Origin: Psychrobacter sp. NG254
Lineage (GTDB): Bacteria; Pseudomonadota; Gammaproteobacteria; Pseudomonadales; Moraxellaceae
DNA length: 64,000 bases
Assembly (NCBI RefSeq): GCF_015277735.1
Contig: NZ_JADHDA010000003.1
Location: forward strand, 62,001 to 126,000
Reading direction: 5' to 3'
In this document: one piece after another, positions 35,413 to 44,469 of the stretch
Position numbering within the stretch: the stretch's first letter is position 1
How the letters are laid out: each line of letters begins with the position of its first letter
Program-made: the position numbers and the translations under genes
Notes under the pieces: model-generated
Databases searched by the model: none
The model's input: the letters and a program-made list of their open reading frames with translations, nothing else
Told to the model about the DNA's origin: nothing

Positions 35413-35868
35413 ATGATGCTTATTTTAATGATTTTATTAGCAATAATTGGCGGTGCGGCTTTAAGTATCCAGGCAGCATTAAATGGTCGCCTTGGCAGCA
35501 ACGTTGGGGTGTTTAAAAGTGCCTTTTTAACCTTTTCTGTGGGTGCGGTTGTGACCGCTTTGCTTATTTTCTTTTTTGAGCCAAATCATACCATTACTTT
35601 GATGGATGTCCCTAAATGGCAACTGCTTGGTGCCTTATGCGGTGTGCCTTACATTGTCATTATGGTGGTTGCGGTCCAGCGTATTGGGACTGCTGTAGCA
35701 ACGGTAGCGGTTATTTTCGGTCAGCTGAGTATGAGTGTATTAATTGATAACTTTGGTTGGTTAGGTAATGAGGCGATTAGCCTTTCAGGCAGTCGAATAG
35801 GTGCTTTGGTTTGTTTGGCAATTGCGCTTTATTTTATTTATGCTAGCAGCAAGACTGAGCCTAAATAG
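35413..35868 (+). CDS. YdcZ/DUF606 DMT-family transporter, second half-subunit
   Basis: A 151-residue membrane protein homologous to its neighbour, with the better-conserved family motif ALSIQAALNGRLGSNVGVFKSAFLTF and QLLGALCGVPYIVIMVVAVQRIG. Five helices are predicted. AAAGGA lies before the ATG, overlapping the end of the upstream gene. It is translated together with that gene as a pair. A short palindrome (CTGAGCCTA/TAGGCTCAG) spans the stop codon at 35856-35874 and may help end the transcript. Confidence 0.86.
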   Translation: MMLILMILLAIIGGAALSIQAALNGRLGSNVGVFKSAFLTFSVGAVVTALLIFFFEPNHTITLMDVPKWQLLGALCGVPYIVIMVVAVQRIGTAVATVAVIFGQLSMSVLIDNFGWLGNEAISLSGSRIGALVCLAIALYFIYASSKTEPK

Positions 35869-36610
35869 GCTCAGTAGTGAGCTATGTTGAAGAAATTGTA
35901 GAAACTAATATGGGAGGTTTTAATCAGACAGCTCAATCATAATGACACATGCTGTTGATTTTATAGTTATTAAGTTCATATCTAACACTAGCAGTTCGAT
36001 GCTTGTATATGCATTGATCACGAATAGAATATGTATGGTAGATACACTGTGACTTTTCCAGTGTATCAAAACCTTAATATCATTAGCCTATAGCCTAGTG
36101 TTGAAAGCCTCATTAGGAGATCGAACCAGTGAAAGCGCCTGATTGGTTCGACATAAACATACTCAAAAGAGTGGGATCAACCAACCAACTGACTGAGTGA
36201 AAGGATAATTTAAATAATGTTTTTACATTTAGGTAGTTTTGCAGATGACATTACTGAATAAGAAAGGATAAAGCATATTAATTTTGATCATAGGAGTATT
36301 AGTAAATTGTAGAGCTGCTATGGAAAATTCCATAAATGGATCCAAGAAATTAATGACGAGTTTATTCGTCAAAAACTGGTGTGGTTGCAAGATAAAGTAT
36401 TGGCGTTGATAGAGAGTAATTAGCAACGCAATGGTTCACTCTTATCTAAATCCAAAAGAAACTCAGTTTTTTAGACTCTGTTTTCGAGCCATTCTAACTT
36501 AAAGGATAATCACAACTCACTCTATCAAATATGTTGGACAGTGTCCTCAGTGAGTGGAATATCGAAAGATTAAGATTCAAGCCAACCACATTAATGGTAG
36601 CTTAACAAAG
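35869..36610. other. Intergenic region with degenerate repeat
   Basis: About 740 bp. It holds a palindrome at the upstream stop, a 52-bp repeat copy (36101-36152), and a short plus-strand frame near 36340-36423 (KWIQEINDEFIRQKLVWLQDK) that looks like the tail of an unknown lost gene. The 65-codon minus-strand frame is not convincing. Confidence 0.4.
36101..36152 (+). repeat. Degenerate 52-bp inverted repeat, copy A
   Basis: Matches the reverse complement of 40158-40209 at 40 of 52 bases. The right part can fold (TCGAACCA/TGGTTCGA). The two copies face each other around 4 kb containing small-family genes, a diiron protein, TetR and a broken OYE gene. Confidence 0.55.
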
Positions 36611-36868
36611 CTATTTAATTTTTTTTAAATCTGATTCGGCGTATGTCATCTCAACGATTTTAATCGGTACGGCAAATAACCACTTTGTGCCACTGGTGCA
36701 GAAAAAATTTCCATTATTATAGGATACAATACGAGCCGTAAAATCATTAGTATCTTGAGCTTCCATAGCCTCTTTATCGCTGGTGTCAGCCACGGCACAC
36801 CATATCTCCTTGTCACCACGCGCTAACATTGCACAGGTTAAATCACTACCAGTTAATTTATTGCTCAT
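36611..36868 (-). CDS. GSDL-family small protein, copy 2
   Basis: An 85-residue cytosolic protein closely related to the protein at 16097-16360: GSDLTCAMLARGDKEIWCAV, DFTARIVSYNNGNFF and WLFAVPIKIVEM. An AAGGAGTC ribosome site precedes the ATG. A third, shorter member follows 290 bp upstream in the same orientation (37162-37398). No function is known to me; the family may be lineage-specific. Confidence 0.6.
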   Translation of the reverse strand: MSNKLTGSDLTCAMLARGDKEIWCAVADTSDKEAMEAQDTNDFTARIVSYNNGNFFCTSGTKWLFAVPIKIVEMTYAESDLKKIK

Positions 36869-37161
36869 ACTAATGACTCCTTATTATTTTATTGGCTATG
36901 ATCAGAAAACTATAAGAAGATTCAATAATAAAGTCTACTTTGATTATTACTAGTTGACCCTCTCTGAAAGGTTATTTTCAATGACAATCTCGTTAAAAAG
37001 TATGGCAGAGAATATAGCCCTACATAATACAAGGATCTGTTATACCTATATCATTAGTATGAAATATTTTTTTTGGATAAAAGGTAAAAAAATATGTATC
37101 GAATAATATTATATCAAAAAATAACATATGTCGAATAATATTCTATTAAGAGATAGTTTAT

Positions 37162-37398
37162 CTAAAGACCGACCTCAGTTTGTGTGAGTGCAATTTTTTT
37201 GACAGGTACTGCATATTTCCATAAATCACCATTTTTACAAACAAAACGACCATTATTGAAAGATGCTATACAAAGTAAGCAGGGCTGGTCAGCTATAGCC
37301 TGATTATCGCTATTATTACTTACTGCACACAATACCTCTTTATTATTATGCTCTAATATTGCACGGGTTAAGTCACTACCAGATAATATATCACTCAT
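37162..37398 (-). CDS. GSDL-family small protein, copy 3 (diverged)
   Basis: A 78-residue member of the same family with GSDLTRAILEHNNKEVLCAV and WKYAVPVKKIAL. It is shorter in the middle, where the DFTA strand is replaced by PCLLCIASFNNG, adding two cysteines. A GGAGTT ribosome site precedes the ATG. It is probably a diverged tandem relative of copy 2 and may be decaying. Confidence 0.55.
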   Translation of the reverse strand: MSDILSGSDLTRAILEHNNKEVLCAVSNNSDNQAIADQPCLLCIASFNNGRFVCKNGDLWKYAVPVKKIALTQTEVGL

Positions 37399-37724
37399 AT
37401 CTTAAACTCCATTTATTAGCCTTGGCTATTTAGTTTTAAACTATATTTTTTAGGCTCTCATAATATAAGGCATTGTTTGAAGAAATATACAGACCTATCT
37501 GTCTACTTTTAAAAATTAGCATTTCGCTCTGTATAAGTCAATTAAAATGGTTTGTATTTGAGAGGTCAGAATATAGTGGAAAACAAAGGCATTGAAAAGT
37601 GCTTAAATATTTTCTAATAAAGTAACGCCCGACTTTTCTTAAAGAGCTAGTACTCTACCTTTTTGATTCATCAGCCATGTTCAAAGCAGAAGCAGTCAAA
37701 AAGGTAGTAGATAACAAGATTATG
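37399..37724. other. Intergenic region with possible IS3 OrfA scrap
   Basis: About 325 bp. Near 37657-37716 the plus strand reads YLFDSSAMFKAEAVKKVVDNK, like the start of IS3-type OrfA helix-turn-helix proteins (FKAEAVKKVV), then loses similarity. It is a very short remnant and not a gene. The rest shows nothing. Confidence 0.35.
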
Positions 37725-38558
37725 CTAGATTCTTGTATTATCATTTTCAATATTGGACATTTTCGACCAAAAACTATCCCAATAATTACAATAATCAAGA
37801 GCAGCTTGCTTTAGGTCGGGCACAGAAGATAAATGTAATGAGTGAGTTAATAATAGCCACAGATCATTTTCATGAAGATCATCAGATGCACTCTTTGTGT
37901 CTTCTTCTGTCGTTCCGTGGACATAGTAATAACCATCCTTAATATCTACACCTAAATGTTCCACAGCATTTTTAAGAGCTGAGGAAAAGGCGATTACTTG
38001 CTGTTCAGCAACAGCCAATAATAATATTAGCATTGGGTAGCTCTCATAAGCGCTTTCTAGATAATTTCGTAGATTTTGGGACTCATCAGTATATTGATGA
38101 TTCAGCTCATCTTGTGGACTAATACCTAGGTCTACCAATACTTTTTTATATAAGCAGAAATGAGCGTTAAGAGAGGTGATATTACCTTGCTTTCCTTGGG
38201 ATAAACCAAACTCGTCTATGATATTCAAAGACAGTAAAAACCGAGATTGCATCTTTATAGAAGATACTATCTTTTCATCTAATTGTTTGGCTTGGAACTG
38301 AGCCATAAGTAAAGCGTCTGTGAATATCTCAACAATACTATGTTGGTACTCTAGATGTATAAATTGAACGTGAGGTAAAGAGAGCTCACCTTGATTAAGC
38401 TTTTCTATAATACTATGATTAAAAAGCTGATGTTGCTCTATCTTATTTTTGATAGACTCTACTTCTTTTGAGTTTCCTAGCCAGTCTTTATGAGATATGC
38501 TCTGGCGAAGTAAATGGGTTGTGTCTTGCCGTAATAGGTTATGATGAGAAAGATACAA
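37725..38558 (-). CDS. Heme-oxygenase-like diiron (iron-containing redox) protein
   Basis: A 277-residue all-helical protein starting at TTG 38558 with AGGAG 11 bases upstream. Spaced acidic and His residues fit the heme-oxygenase-like diiron oxidase/TENA-PqqC fold: FIHLEYQHSIVEIFTDALLMAQ, NIIDEFGLSQGKQGNITSLNAHF, LLAVAEQQVIAF and YYYVHGTTEEDTKSASDDL. Members of this superfamily carry out N-oxygenation, C-C cleavage or desaturation of small molecules. The substrate cannot be told. The gene stands alone; a TetR gene lies divergently 205 bp away and may control it. Confidence 0.72.
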   Translation of the reverse strand: MYLSHHNLLRQDTTHLLRQSISHKDWLGNSKEVESIKNKIEQHQLFNHSIIEKLNQGELSLPHVQFIHLEYQHSIVEIFTDALLMAQFQAKQLDEKIVSSIKMQSRFLLSLNIIDEFGLSQGKQGNITSLNAHFCLYKKVLVDLGISPQDELNHQYTDESQNLRNYLESAYESYPMLILLLAVAEQQVIAFSSALKNAVEHLGVDIKDGYYYVHGTTEEDTKSASDDLHENDLWLLLTHSLHLSSVPDLKQAALDYCNYWDSFWSKMSNIENDNTRI

Positions 38559-38763
38559 ACTACTAGCACTCCTGTTAATAAATGAAAAATCAGACTTGTC
38601 TGTATAATACCTGAATAAATATGAGATTCACATCTTAACCAGCTTTACCTGTAATTTATTTAGTTATGATATGATGATAGTATGTTTTATTTATCTAACT
38701 ATAATTATATGTATATGAAAAAATTCAATTTTTATTGTAAATATAAAATTTAATAGGCTCTCT

Positions 38764-39312
38764 ATGTCAGAAAAAAAACAAGACATATTAACTGCGGCAG
38801 GCAAACTATTTAATGAATATGGTTTTGTAAACGTAGGTGTGGACAAAATAATATCTGAATCTCAAGTTGCAAAAATGACATTTTATAAGTACTTCCCGTC
38901 TAAGAGTGATCTTATAGAAGCGTGCTTAATTGAGCGTGATAAACTAGTTAGAGATGGAGTTTTAAGATCAATAAATACAAGCAAGGAAGACGGTCTATCC
39001 GAACTAAAGTGTATATTTAATTGGTATAGTGCATGGTTTAAACAGGAAGAGTTTTTCGGCTGTATGTTTGTCAAAGCACTTGACGAACTGCTTCCTGACA
39101 GCTCTTTAGAACGAATAATATTTGAACATAAAAACTGGTTATTAGAAACAATAAAGTCTATTTTAAACAATATGGGTGTAAAAAACGAAGAGCTTATAGC
39201 AAGACAAATTAGATTGTTTTTAGATGGAGCAATCATTAATGAAAAGGTATTTAAGGATGATAATGCTATATCAGACGCATGGTTAGCTGTTTTAAAAATA
39301 CTAGATTTATAA
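38764..39312 (+). CDS. TetR/AcrR-family transcriptional regulator
   Basis: A 182-residue regulator with the TetR DNA-binding domain (ILTAAGKLFNEYGFVNVGVDKIISESQVAKMTFYKYFPSKSDLIEACL, residues 8-55) and a helical ligand domain. Its sequence is close to YxaF/LmrA-type members. It is divergent from the diiron-protein gene and immediately precedes a broken Old Yellow Enzyme gene, which TetR regulators often control in response to electrophiles. Codon use is more A/T-rich than the flanks. Confidence 0.88.
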   Translation: MSEKKQDILTAAGKLFNEYGFVNVGVDKIISESQVAKMTFYKYFPSKSDLIEACLIERDKLVRDGVLRSINTSKEDGLSELKCIFNWYSAWFKQEEFFGCMFVKALDELLPDSSLERIIFEHKNWLLETIKSILNNMGVKNEELIARQIRLFLDGAIINEKVFKDDNAISDAWLAVLKILDL

Positions 39313-39351
39313 TGATTATAAAAAATTTACTCTGCTAGTCAATGCGAGGGG

Positions 39352-40146
39352 ATGAGCATAGAAGATATCGAGGCGTTACCAGCTATGTATGCAAACGCAG
39401 CCATGATTGCTAAAGATGCAGGCTTTGGTGGTGTTCAAATACATGCAGGACATGGGTTTCTTCTAAGTCAGTTTTTATCTCCATTGTTCAATCGACGCAC
39501 CGATAGTTACGGTGGATCTATAGAAGGAAGATTCCGTGTCGTATATGAGGTGATATAAGCCGTTAGAGAGGCTGTGGGCGATGCATTTCCCATTGGTATT
39601 AAGATAAACTCAACCGATCAATTAGAAGGCGCCCTAACAGAAGAGGATGCTATGGAGATGATTGGTATCATTGATCAGACTTCTATCGATCTGATTGATA
39701 TCAGCGGTGGTACTTATTTTCCAGGAGCGCCTGCAAGCTTAGACAGTAGCTCTGGTAGTGGGCCTTACTTCGTTAGTTTTGCACAACGTGCAAAGCAGAT
39801 AACCACTATTCCTATTATGGCGACAGGCGGTTTTAAAACGCGTCAGCAAGCTGTTGATGCTATTGCAAGTGGCGCGGTCGATATGGTCAGTATAGGTCGT
39901 GGTATGGCATTAAATCCAAATCTAGCCAATGACTGGTTAAATATTGAAGGTGGTGACTCAAAGTTTCCAAGATTCGCTACCAACCCTCTAGGCGGCGTCA
40001 CTGCTTGGTACTCCATGCGACTAACAGCATTAGCAGAAGATAATGAGGATGCCTTCGATTTAGATCTAGAATCTGCTATGAGTACTTATTATGCAAGAGA
40101 TGAGGCTCGTTGTGATGAATGGCGTCAAGTATTTGGCGATGTTTAA
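39352..40146 (+). pseudogene. Old Yellow Enzyme-family NADH:flavin oxidoreductase, broken
   Basis: Two reading frames in the same phase make up the C-terminal ~260 residues of an NADH:flavin oxidoreductase. The first part has FGGVQIHAGHGFLLSQFLSP and NRRTDSYGGSIEGR, both OYE signatures for FMN/substrate binding. It ends at a TAA within VYEVI(stop)AVREAVGD, where relatives have Gln, so a single C-to-T change would explain it. The second part runs from PIGIKINSTDQ through PIMATGGFKTRQQA and MVSIGRGMALNP. The first ~120-150 residues are absent, since the TetR gene ends 39 bp upstream. It therefore has both a 5' deletion and a nonsense mutation and cannot make a full enzyme. Confidence 0.85.
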
Positions 40147-40605
40147 ACGATACGTATGACGAACCAATCAGGTGTTTTCGCCGGTTCGGTACCCTAGTGA
40201 GGACTTGAATATGGAGCTGTGGGCTAATAATATCAACGTTTTAACTCGCTGAAATAGTCACAGTGTACTTCGCGGTGTACTTAACATATATATTCTACTA
40301 TTGATCAGTGCGTTATAAGTTATTGAGAATGGCTACTTAATAACAGTCTGATAGACTTAAAATACGCATTTATCCTATATTTAAGAATATTGAATGGTTC
40401 TTATTTCAATTACCATCCAAATGCTCAATTTGCCCCTTTTATCTCTTACATCCTTCTTGCCTTAGAGATAGCCGTTTGATTATTGGAACCAAATTTAATT
40501 GAGATATTAATCAAGGGGAACAATAAGCTATTAGGCATAGCTTCAAAAGAGCCTGATTAGACACCTTCTTATTGACTTGTAACATATGCATGTTAATCTG
40601 AGTGT
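40147..40605. other. Intergenic region upstream of the mntP riboswitch
   Basis: About 460 bp holding the second copy of a degenerate inverted repeat (40158-40209). The riboswitch promoter probably lies in the AT-rich part around 40560-40600. Nothing else is seen. Confidence 0.4.
40158..40209 (-). repeat. Degenerate 52-bp inverted repeat, copy B
   Basis: Its reverse complement matches 36101-36152 at 40 of 52 bases, with CGAACC/GGTTCG arms able to form a hairpin. It starts 12 bp after the broken OYE gene. Confidence 0.55.
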
Positions 40606-40765
40606 TCTTTGGGGAGTAGCCTGCTTTCGTTTTGCGAAAGAGTTCGTGTCAACATGCTTGGCCATATGCCATGGTACGAACACCTCTCGGTTGGCGAGAC
40701 CATCGATATATCCACACTGCAGGTCGAGAGTGTGCGTATGTCGTTGACTCTATACTCGGCCTGAG
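40606..40765 (+). ncRNA. yybP-ykoY manganese riboswitch upstream of mntP
   Basis: The leader directly before mntP contains the conserved elements of this class in order: CTTTGGGGAGTAGCC near 40607, TCAACATGCTTGGCC near 40648, and CGGTTGGCGAGACCATCGAT near 40688. A C-rich/G-rich stem (CACACTGC/GTGTGCG) that may form the expression platform follows. This class senses Mn2+ and turns on Mn exporters such as mntP. The match to E. coli-type mntP leaders is strong. The exact end of the aptamer is approximate. Confidence 0.88.
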
Positions 40766-40773
40766 AAAATCAC

Positions 40774-41346
40774 ATGAACCCTATTGCACTTTTATTACTT
40801 GCTTTTTCTATGTCTACTGATGCTTTTTCTGTGGCTATTAGTAAAGGAGCAAGTCTTAAAAATCCCCGTTTTACCGAAGCGTTAAGAATGGGCGTCATCT
40901 TTGGCTCCATTGAAGCGATTACTCCTATCATTGGCTGGTTAATTGGCCGTTCTGCTACCTCTTTTATCGATGCCTCTTTTATTGAAGCATGGGACCATTG
41001 GGTCGCATTCGTCATTCTGGTAGGCTTAGGGCTGCACATGCTGTATGCAGGGCTAAAACCGGATAATGAAGAGCAAGAAGCCCCCTCAAGACATTCTTTT
41101 TTCAAACTTGCTGTTGCTGCTTTTGGTACTAGTATCGATGCGATGGCTGTCGGTATTAGTCTTGCATTTATAGAAGTTAATATTCTACTAGCAGCAGGCT
41201 TGATTGGGTTGGCCACGACCATCATGGTCACGCTTGGCGTGATGCTTGGAAAATTACTGGGATCACTCATCGGTCATAAAGCGGAAATGTTCGGTGGCTT
41301 AATGCTAGTCGCCATTGGTGGCTGGATTCTATCGAGCCATCTTTAA
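40774..41346 (+). CDS. mntP: Manganese efflux pump MntP
   Basis: A 190-residue inner-membrane protein with six helices in two similar halves. Conserved acidic motifs are present: [20 protein letters not shown] in the first half (D of STDAF) and [18 protein letters not shown] in the second, with [15 protein letters not shown]. It exports Mn2+. No Shine-Dalgarno is obvious just upstream because the riboswitch platform occupies that stretch. Expression is expected to rise with manganese through that riboswitch. It is a single gene with its own terminator at 41415. Confidence 0.95.
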   Translation: MNPIALLLLAFSMSTDAFSVAISKGASLKNPRFTEALRMGVIFGSIEAITPIIGWLIGRSATSFIDASFIEAWDHWVAFVILVGLGLHMLYAGLKPDNEEQEAPSRHSFFKLAVAAFGTSIDAMAVGISLAFIEVNILLAAGLIGLATTIMVTLGVMLGKLLGSLIGHKAEMFGGLMLVAIGGWILSSHL

Positions 41347-41414
41347 TCGCAAAAACTTATACGTGACTTGATATCTTAGCCCTCTTTATTGTTTTCTTAT
41401 CAGCTGCATCCATC

Positions 41415-41455
41415 AAGTCAGCCGCCTGAAAAGCGACTGGCTTAACGATTTTTTT
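41415..41455 (+). terminator. Terminator of mntP
   Basis: Arms AAGTCAGCCGC/GCGACTGGCTT (11 bp, two G-U pairs) with a 7-base loop are followed by AACGA and seven T's. Confidence 0.75.
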
Positions 41456-41529
41456 ACTTTGTTTGTAGCGTTTTCATTTGGGTATACCCTAGCGGAACCA
41501 GTGATTTCGTTCTTCAAACCTATTAACAG

Positions 41530-41574
41530 ACCACTTATAACAGACTGGTATAATGGAACCACTTATAACAGACT
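41530..41574 (+). repeat. Two 17-bp direct repeats upstream of the recombinase remnant
   Basis: ACCACTTATAACAGACT occurs at 41530-41546 and 41558-41574, 28 bp apart start to start, just before the serine recombinase start. This may be a res-type recombination site, an operator, or both; a TATAAT-like GGTATAATGG lies between them. Confidence 0.6.
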
Positions 41575-41587
41575 ATTTTAGGTGTCT

Positions 41588-42138
41588 ATGTTTATTAGAG
41601 CGTATCTACGAGCGTCTACCAAAGAACAAGACGCTAAGCGTGCCAAAAGCGAACTCATAGTATTTGCCAAAGATCATGGCCACAAAGTTGCCGCCTTCTA
41701 TGTCGAAAATGAATCAGGAGCTACCTTGGTACGACCCAAGCTCATTGGGATACGCTTAAAAGAATGCTATCAGAGAAAAAGCTATCTATCGTATCAAAAG
41801 AGCTGCCGACCTCATATATGGCACTTCAACCTGAAAGCAGCACTGAATTTATGAGCAGTGTATTGCAGGCCATTAACTCGATGATGCTGGATATGCTTGC
41901 AGCCAGTGCTCGAAAAGATTATGAGGATCGCCGTAACCGTCAAATGCAAGGTATTGCTCGAGCTAAGGCAGAAGGTAAGTATTCAGGACGTAGAAAAGAT
42001 ACCGAAAAGCGCAAGATCATTGCTAGTCTACTCAAATCAGGCCATAGCTATTCTGAGATACAAGGTATGACCAAGTACTCACGGCATCTGATTGCTGATG
42101 TAGCCAAGGAAAGACCGAAGATGCTCAGTACTCATTAA
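41588..42138 (+). pseudogene. Serine recombinase (resolvase/invertase family), internal deletion and frameshift
   Basis: The first part (MFIRAYLRASTKEQDAKRAK to ESGATLVRPKL) is the start of a serine recombinase, with the catalytic Ser in RASTKEQDA. After RPKL the sequence jumps in another frame to WDTLKRMLSEKKLSIV and continues to the C-terminus (MLAASARKDYEDRRNRQMQGIARAKAEGKYSGRRKD, then a C-terminal helix-turn-helix). The missing part would be about 20-30 residues, including the loop with Asp and Arg catalytic residues. It is therefore broken by a deletion plus frame change at about 41740-41760. It lies between 17-bp direct repeats and the second copy of the 53-bp repeat, so it may once have served a transposon that shaped this region. 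Confidence 0.82.
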
Positions 42139-42151
42139 GTGATTCCAATAT

Positions 42152-42204
42152 AGTAGTCTATTAATTGATTAATGAGCCTTTTTAGATGGTTGCGCTGGGA
42201 TATA
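42152..42204 (+). repeat. 53-bp direct repeat, copy 2
   Basis: 52 of 53 bases match copy 1 at 33750-33802 in the same orientation; it begins 13 bp after the recombinase remnant. The following 296 bp to the next gene hold only a 41-codon frame at 42243 (MIISQVNIYELDGRVQVNNA) of unclear status. Confidence 0.8.
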
Positions 42205-42500
42205 CCTAAATAAAAATAAATAGAAACCTAAACTTTTTCAAAATGATAATCTCTCAAGTTAATATTTACGAACTTGACGGCAGAGTTCAGGTTAACAATG
42301 CAAGACGAACACCGATTTTTTTGAAGCCAATCAAACTAACAACTTCATTCAAGAAGGGCAGGTTATAAAGACAGCCTTTACTGAATAAAAACAATAAATG
42401 CCGATATACGTCGCCTGATAGAAGACCTTCTAGTTTATAGGGTTTCTCCGATCAGACTTGTATACCGGCTCTTAAGCTCTTTTTAATAGCCCAAGTTTGT

Positions 42501-43301
42501 CTAATCATCCCACTTAGGCGCCAGCCCATCAGGATCTACTTCTCTACCATTTCTTTCTAGCTGATCTATTTTAGCGATATCTGCATCGCTTAGCGCTAAT
42601 TGTAATGCTTTTAGATTACTCGCTAGATTATCTCGCTTGGTCGAAGAGGGGATCACTGAATACCCTTTAGATAACGCCCATGCTAGAGTGACTTGCGCTG
42701 GTGTAGCATCATAGTTATTTGCAATTTCTGAGATAACTGGCTCTTTAAGCACCTTACCGTAAGCCAAGGTCATATACGATGTCACTTGAATGTCGTTAGC
42801 CTGCATAAATGCAACAAGCTTACGGTTTTGAAGATATGGGCTTAGCTCGATCTGGTTAGTCGCAATATTTTCTTTACCAACAGCATCCATAGCTTGCTGT
42901 AGCAAGTCGATATTAAAATTAGACACACCTATCTCTTTGGCTAGCCCTAATGTTTTGGCTTCTAGTAATTCGGACATATATTTTTTGAGATTAGTGTCGC
43001 TGCCAGGCCAATGGATTAAGACCAAATCAATATAATCAGTATTCAGCTTTTTCAGACTCTCTTTTAAGCTTGGAATTAGCCGCTCCGCGTTTATATTCTC
43101 AACCCAGATCTTGGTAGTAATAAATAGTTCATCTCGCGATATCTCAGCTTGACTGAGCACTTCTCCAATGTCAGCTTCGTTGGCATATATTTGTGCAGTG
43201 TCAATAACTCGGTAGCCAACCTCTAATGCGTTTCTGACTGAGTTTTTTACTACTTCACCTTCCAAACGGAATGTGCCGACGCCAAATGATGGTACTTTCA
43301 T
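42501..43301 (-). CDS. Aldo/keto reductase (2,5-diketo-gluconate reductase-like)
   Basis: A 266-residue NADPH-dependent reductase of the AKR superfamily. The catalytic tetrad is complete: D34 and Y39 ([12 protein letters not shown]), K64 (ITTKIW) and H97 (LIHWPG). NADPH-binding motifs IGVSNFN and [16 protein letters not shown] are present. The sequence is close to DkgB-like proteins that reduce methylglyoxal and other small aldehydes. It is divergent from a LysR gene (124 bp between starts), which is its likely regulator. Confidence 0.88.
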   Translation of the reverse strand: MKVPSFGVGTFRLEGEVVKNSVRNALEVGYRVIDTAQIYANEADIGEVLSQAEISRDELFITTKIWVENINAERLIPSLKESLKKLNTDYIDLVLIHWPGSDTNLKKYMSELLEAKTLGLAKEIGVSNFNIDLLQQAMDAVGKENIATNQIELSPYLQNRKLVAFMQANDIQVTSYMTLAYGKVLKEPVISEIANNYDATPAQVTLAWALSKGYSVIPSSTKRDNLASNLKALQLALSDADIAKIDQLERNGREVDPDGLAPKWDD

Positions 43302-43425
43302 ACTGTCTCCTTGAGTTTTTCTAACTATTTTTAGTTAGTCATACGAATGATGAGACAACTTTACGCGCCATTGCTTTTTCTGTAAAGTTAACAAAAATCA
43401 AATATAATTTGAGAAATGATCAATA

Positions 43426-44331
43426 ATGAAAGCAACTCTTGATGAAATGAAAACCTTCATGGCAGTGATCGATAGCGGTTCAATAAGCGCAGCTGCCCAA
43501 TTGTTATCCATCACAGTTTCCGCGGTGAGTCGATCTGTTTCACGGCTAGAATCAAAACTGGAAACAACCCTTATTAACCGTACCACTCGTAAACTTGATG
43601 TGACCAATGAGGGAGCGGTTTATCTCGAAAAAGTCCGACAAATACTTGAAGCAGTAGAAAGTGCCGAAGAACAGTTGCAATGTCAGAAGTACAAGCCCTC
43701 TGGGTTACTGAGAATTAACGCAGCGACGCCATTCTTACTGCACGTGCTCACTCCACATATTGCTAAATTTCAAAATCAGTATCCTGATGTTGAAATTATT
43801 CTGAGCTCAAGTGAAGATAATATTGATCTTTTAGGAACAAAAACTGACATCGCATTCCGCATTGGCGAACTACAAAATTCGACATTACGCGCTACTTTTA
43901 TCGGTAGTAGTAGGATAAGGATTATCGCTAGCCCAGCATATCTTGCCGAGAATGGAACCCCAACTTCAATTGAACAACTACTCAATCACAAATTACTTGG
44001 TTTTAGTAAACATGACTCCCTTAGGGAATGGCCAATTATGGATGAAAAAAATAAGCTACTACGGATAATGAGTAGTCTCAAATCGGATAATGGAGAAACG
44101 ATACGTTGTCTGGCACTTCATGGTGCAGGTATCGCCTGTTTGTCTGACTTCATGACTTACTCCGATAGAAAACAGGGCCGCCTTATCGAGGTGCTGAGCG
44201 AGCATTCACACAGTATTAAACAACCGGTTCATGCGGTTTATTATAAAAACGCCAGTACTTCAAGAAGAATTAGCTCATTTCTCGATTTTATAAAAAAGGA
44301 GATACTGGTAGAAGATTTAAACTTCATCTAG
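43426..44331 (+). CDS. LysR-family transcriptional regulator
   Basis: A 301-residue LysR protein with N-terminal DNA-binding domain (FMAVIDSGSISAAAQLLSITVSAVSRSVSRLESKL, NRTTRKLDVTNEG) and a substrate-binding domain (SGLLRINAATPFLLHVLTPHI, DIAFRIGELQNSTLRA). It is similar in pattern to the LysR at 46532-47431 (both have NRTTR, RIG.LNDSTL-type segments), so the two are paralogues. It is divergent from the aldo/keto reductase and followed 138 bp later by an LLM oxidoreductase; both are plausible targets. Confidence 0.88.
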   Translation: MKATLDEMKTFMAVIDSGSISAAAQLLSITVSAVSRSVSRLESKLETTLINRTTRKLDVTNEGAVYLEKVRQILEAVESAEEQLQCQKYKPSGLLRINAATPFLLHVLTPHIAKFQNQYPDVEIILSSSEDNIDLLGTKTDIAFRIGELQNSTLRATFIGSSRIRIIASPAYLAENGTPTSIEQLLNHKLLGFSKHDSLREWPIMDEKNKLLRIMSSLKSDNGETIRCLALHGAGIACLSDFMTYSDRKQGRLIEVLSEHSHSIKQPVHAVYYKNASTSRRISSFLDFIKKEILVEDLNFI

Positions 44332-44469
44332 CTACTTCAACTATTTTGTACAAAACAGTTTTGTGGTTTTTCCGCTTTTTCTTGCTTTCTAAATCTCATA
44401 ACATCCTAAGTACAGTATTAACAATGTCGTCATTGCTGAAGATACACATACTTAACATCAGGATTTATT

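Noticed and set aside
36229-36426. 65-residue minus-strand frame
   Set aside because: It has no ribosome site, and the plus strand in the same place looks slightly more protein-like as a lost gene tail.
40632-40820. 62-residue plus-strand frame before mntP
   Set aside because: It lies within the riboswitch and runs into mntP in another frame.
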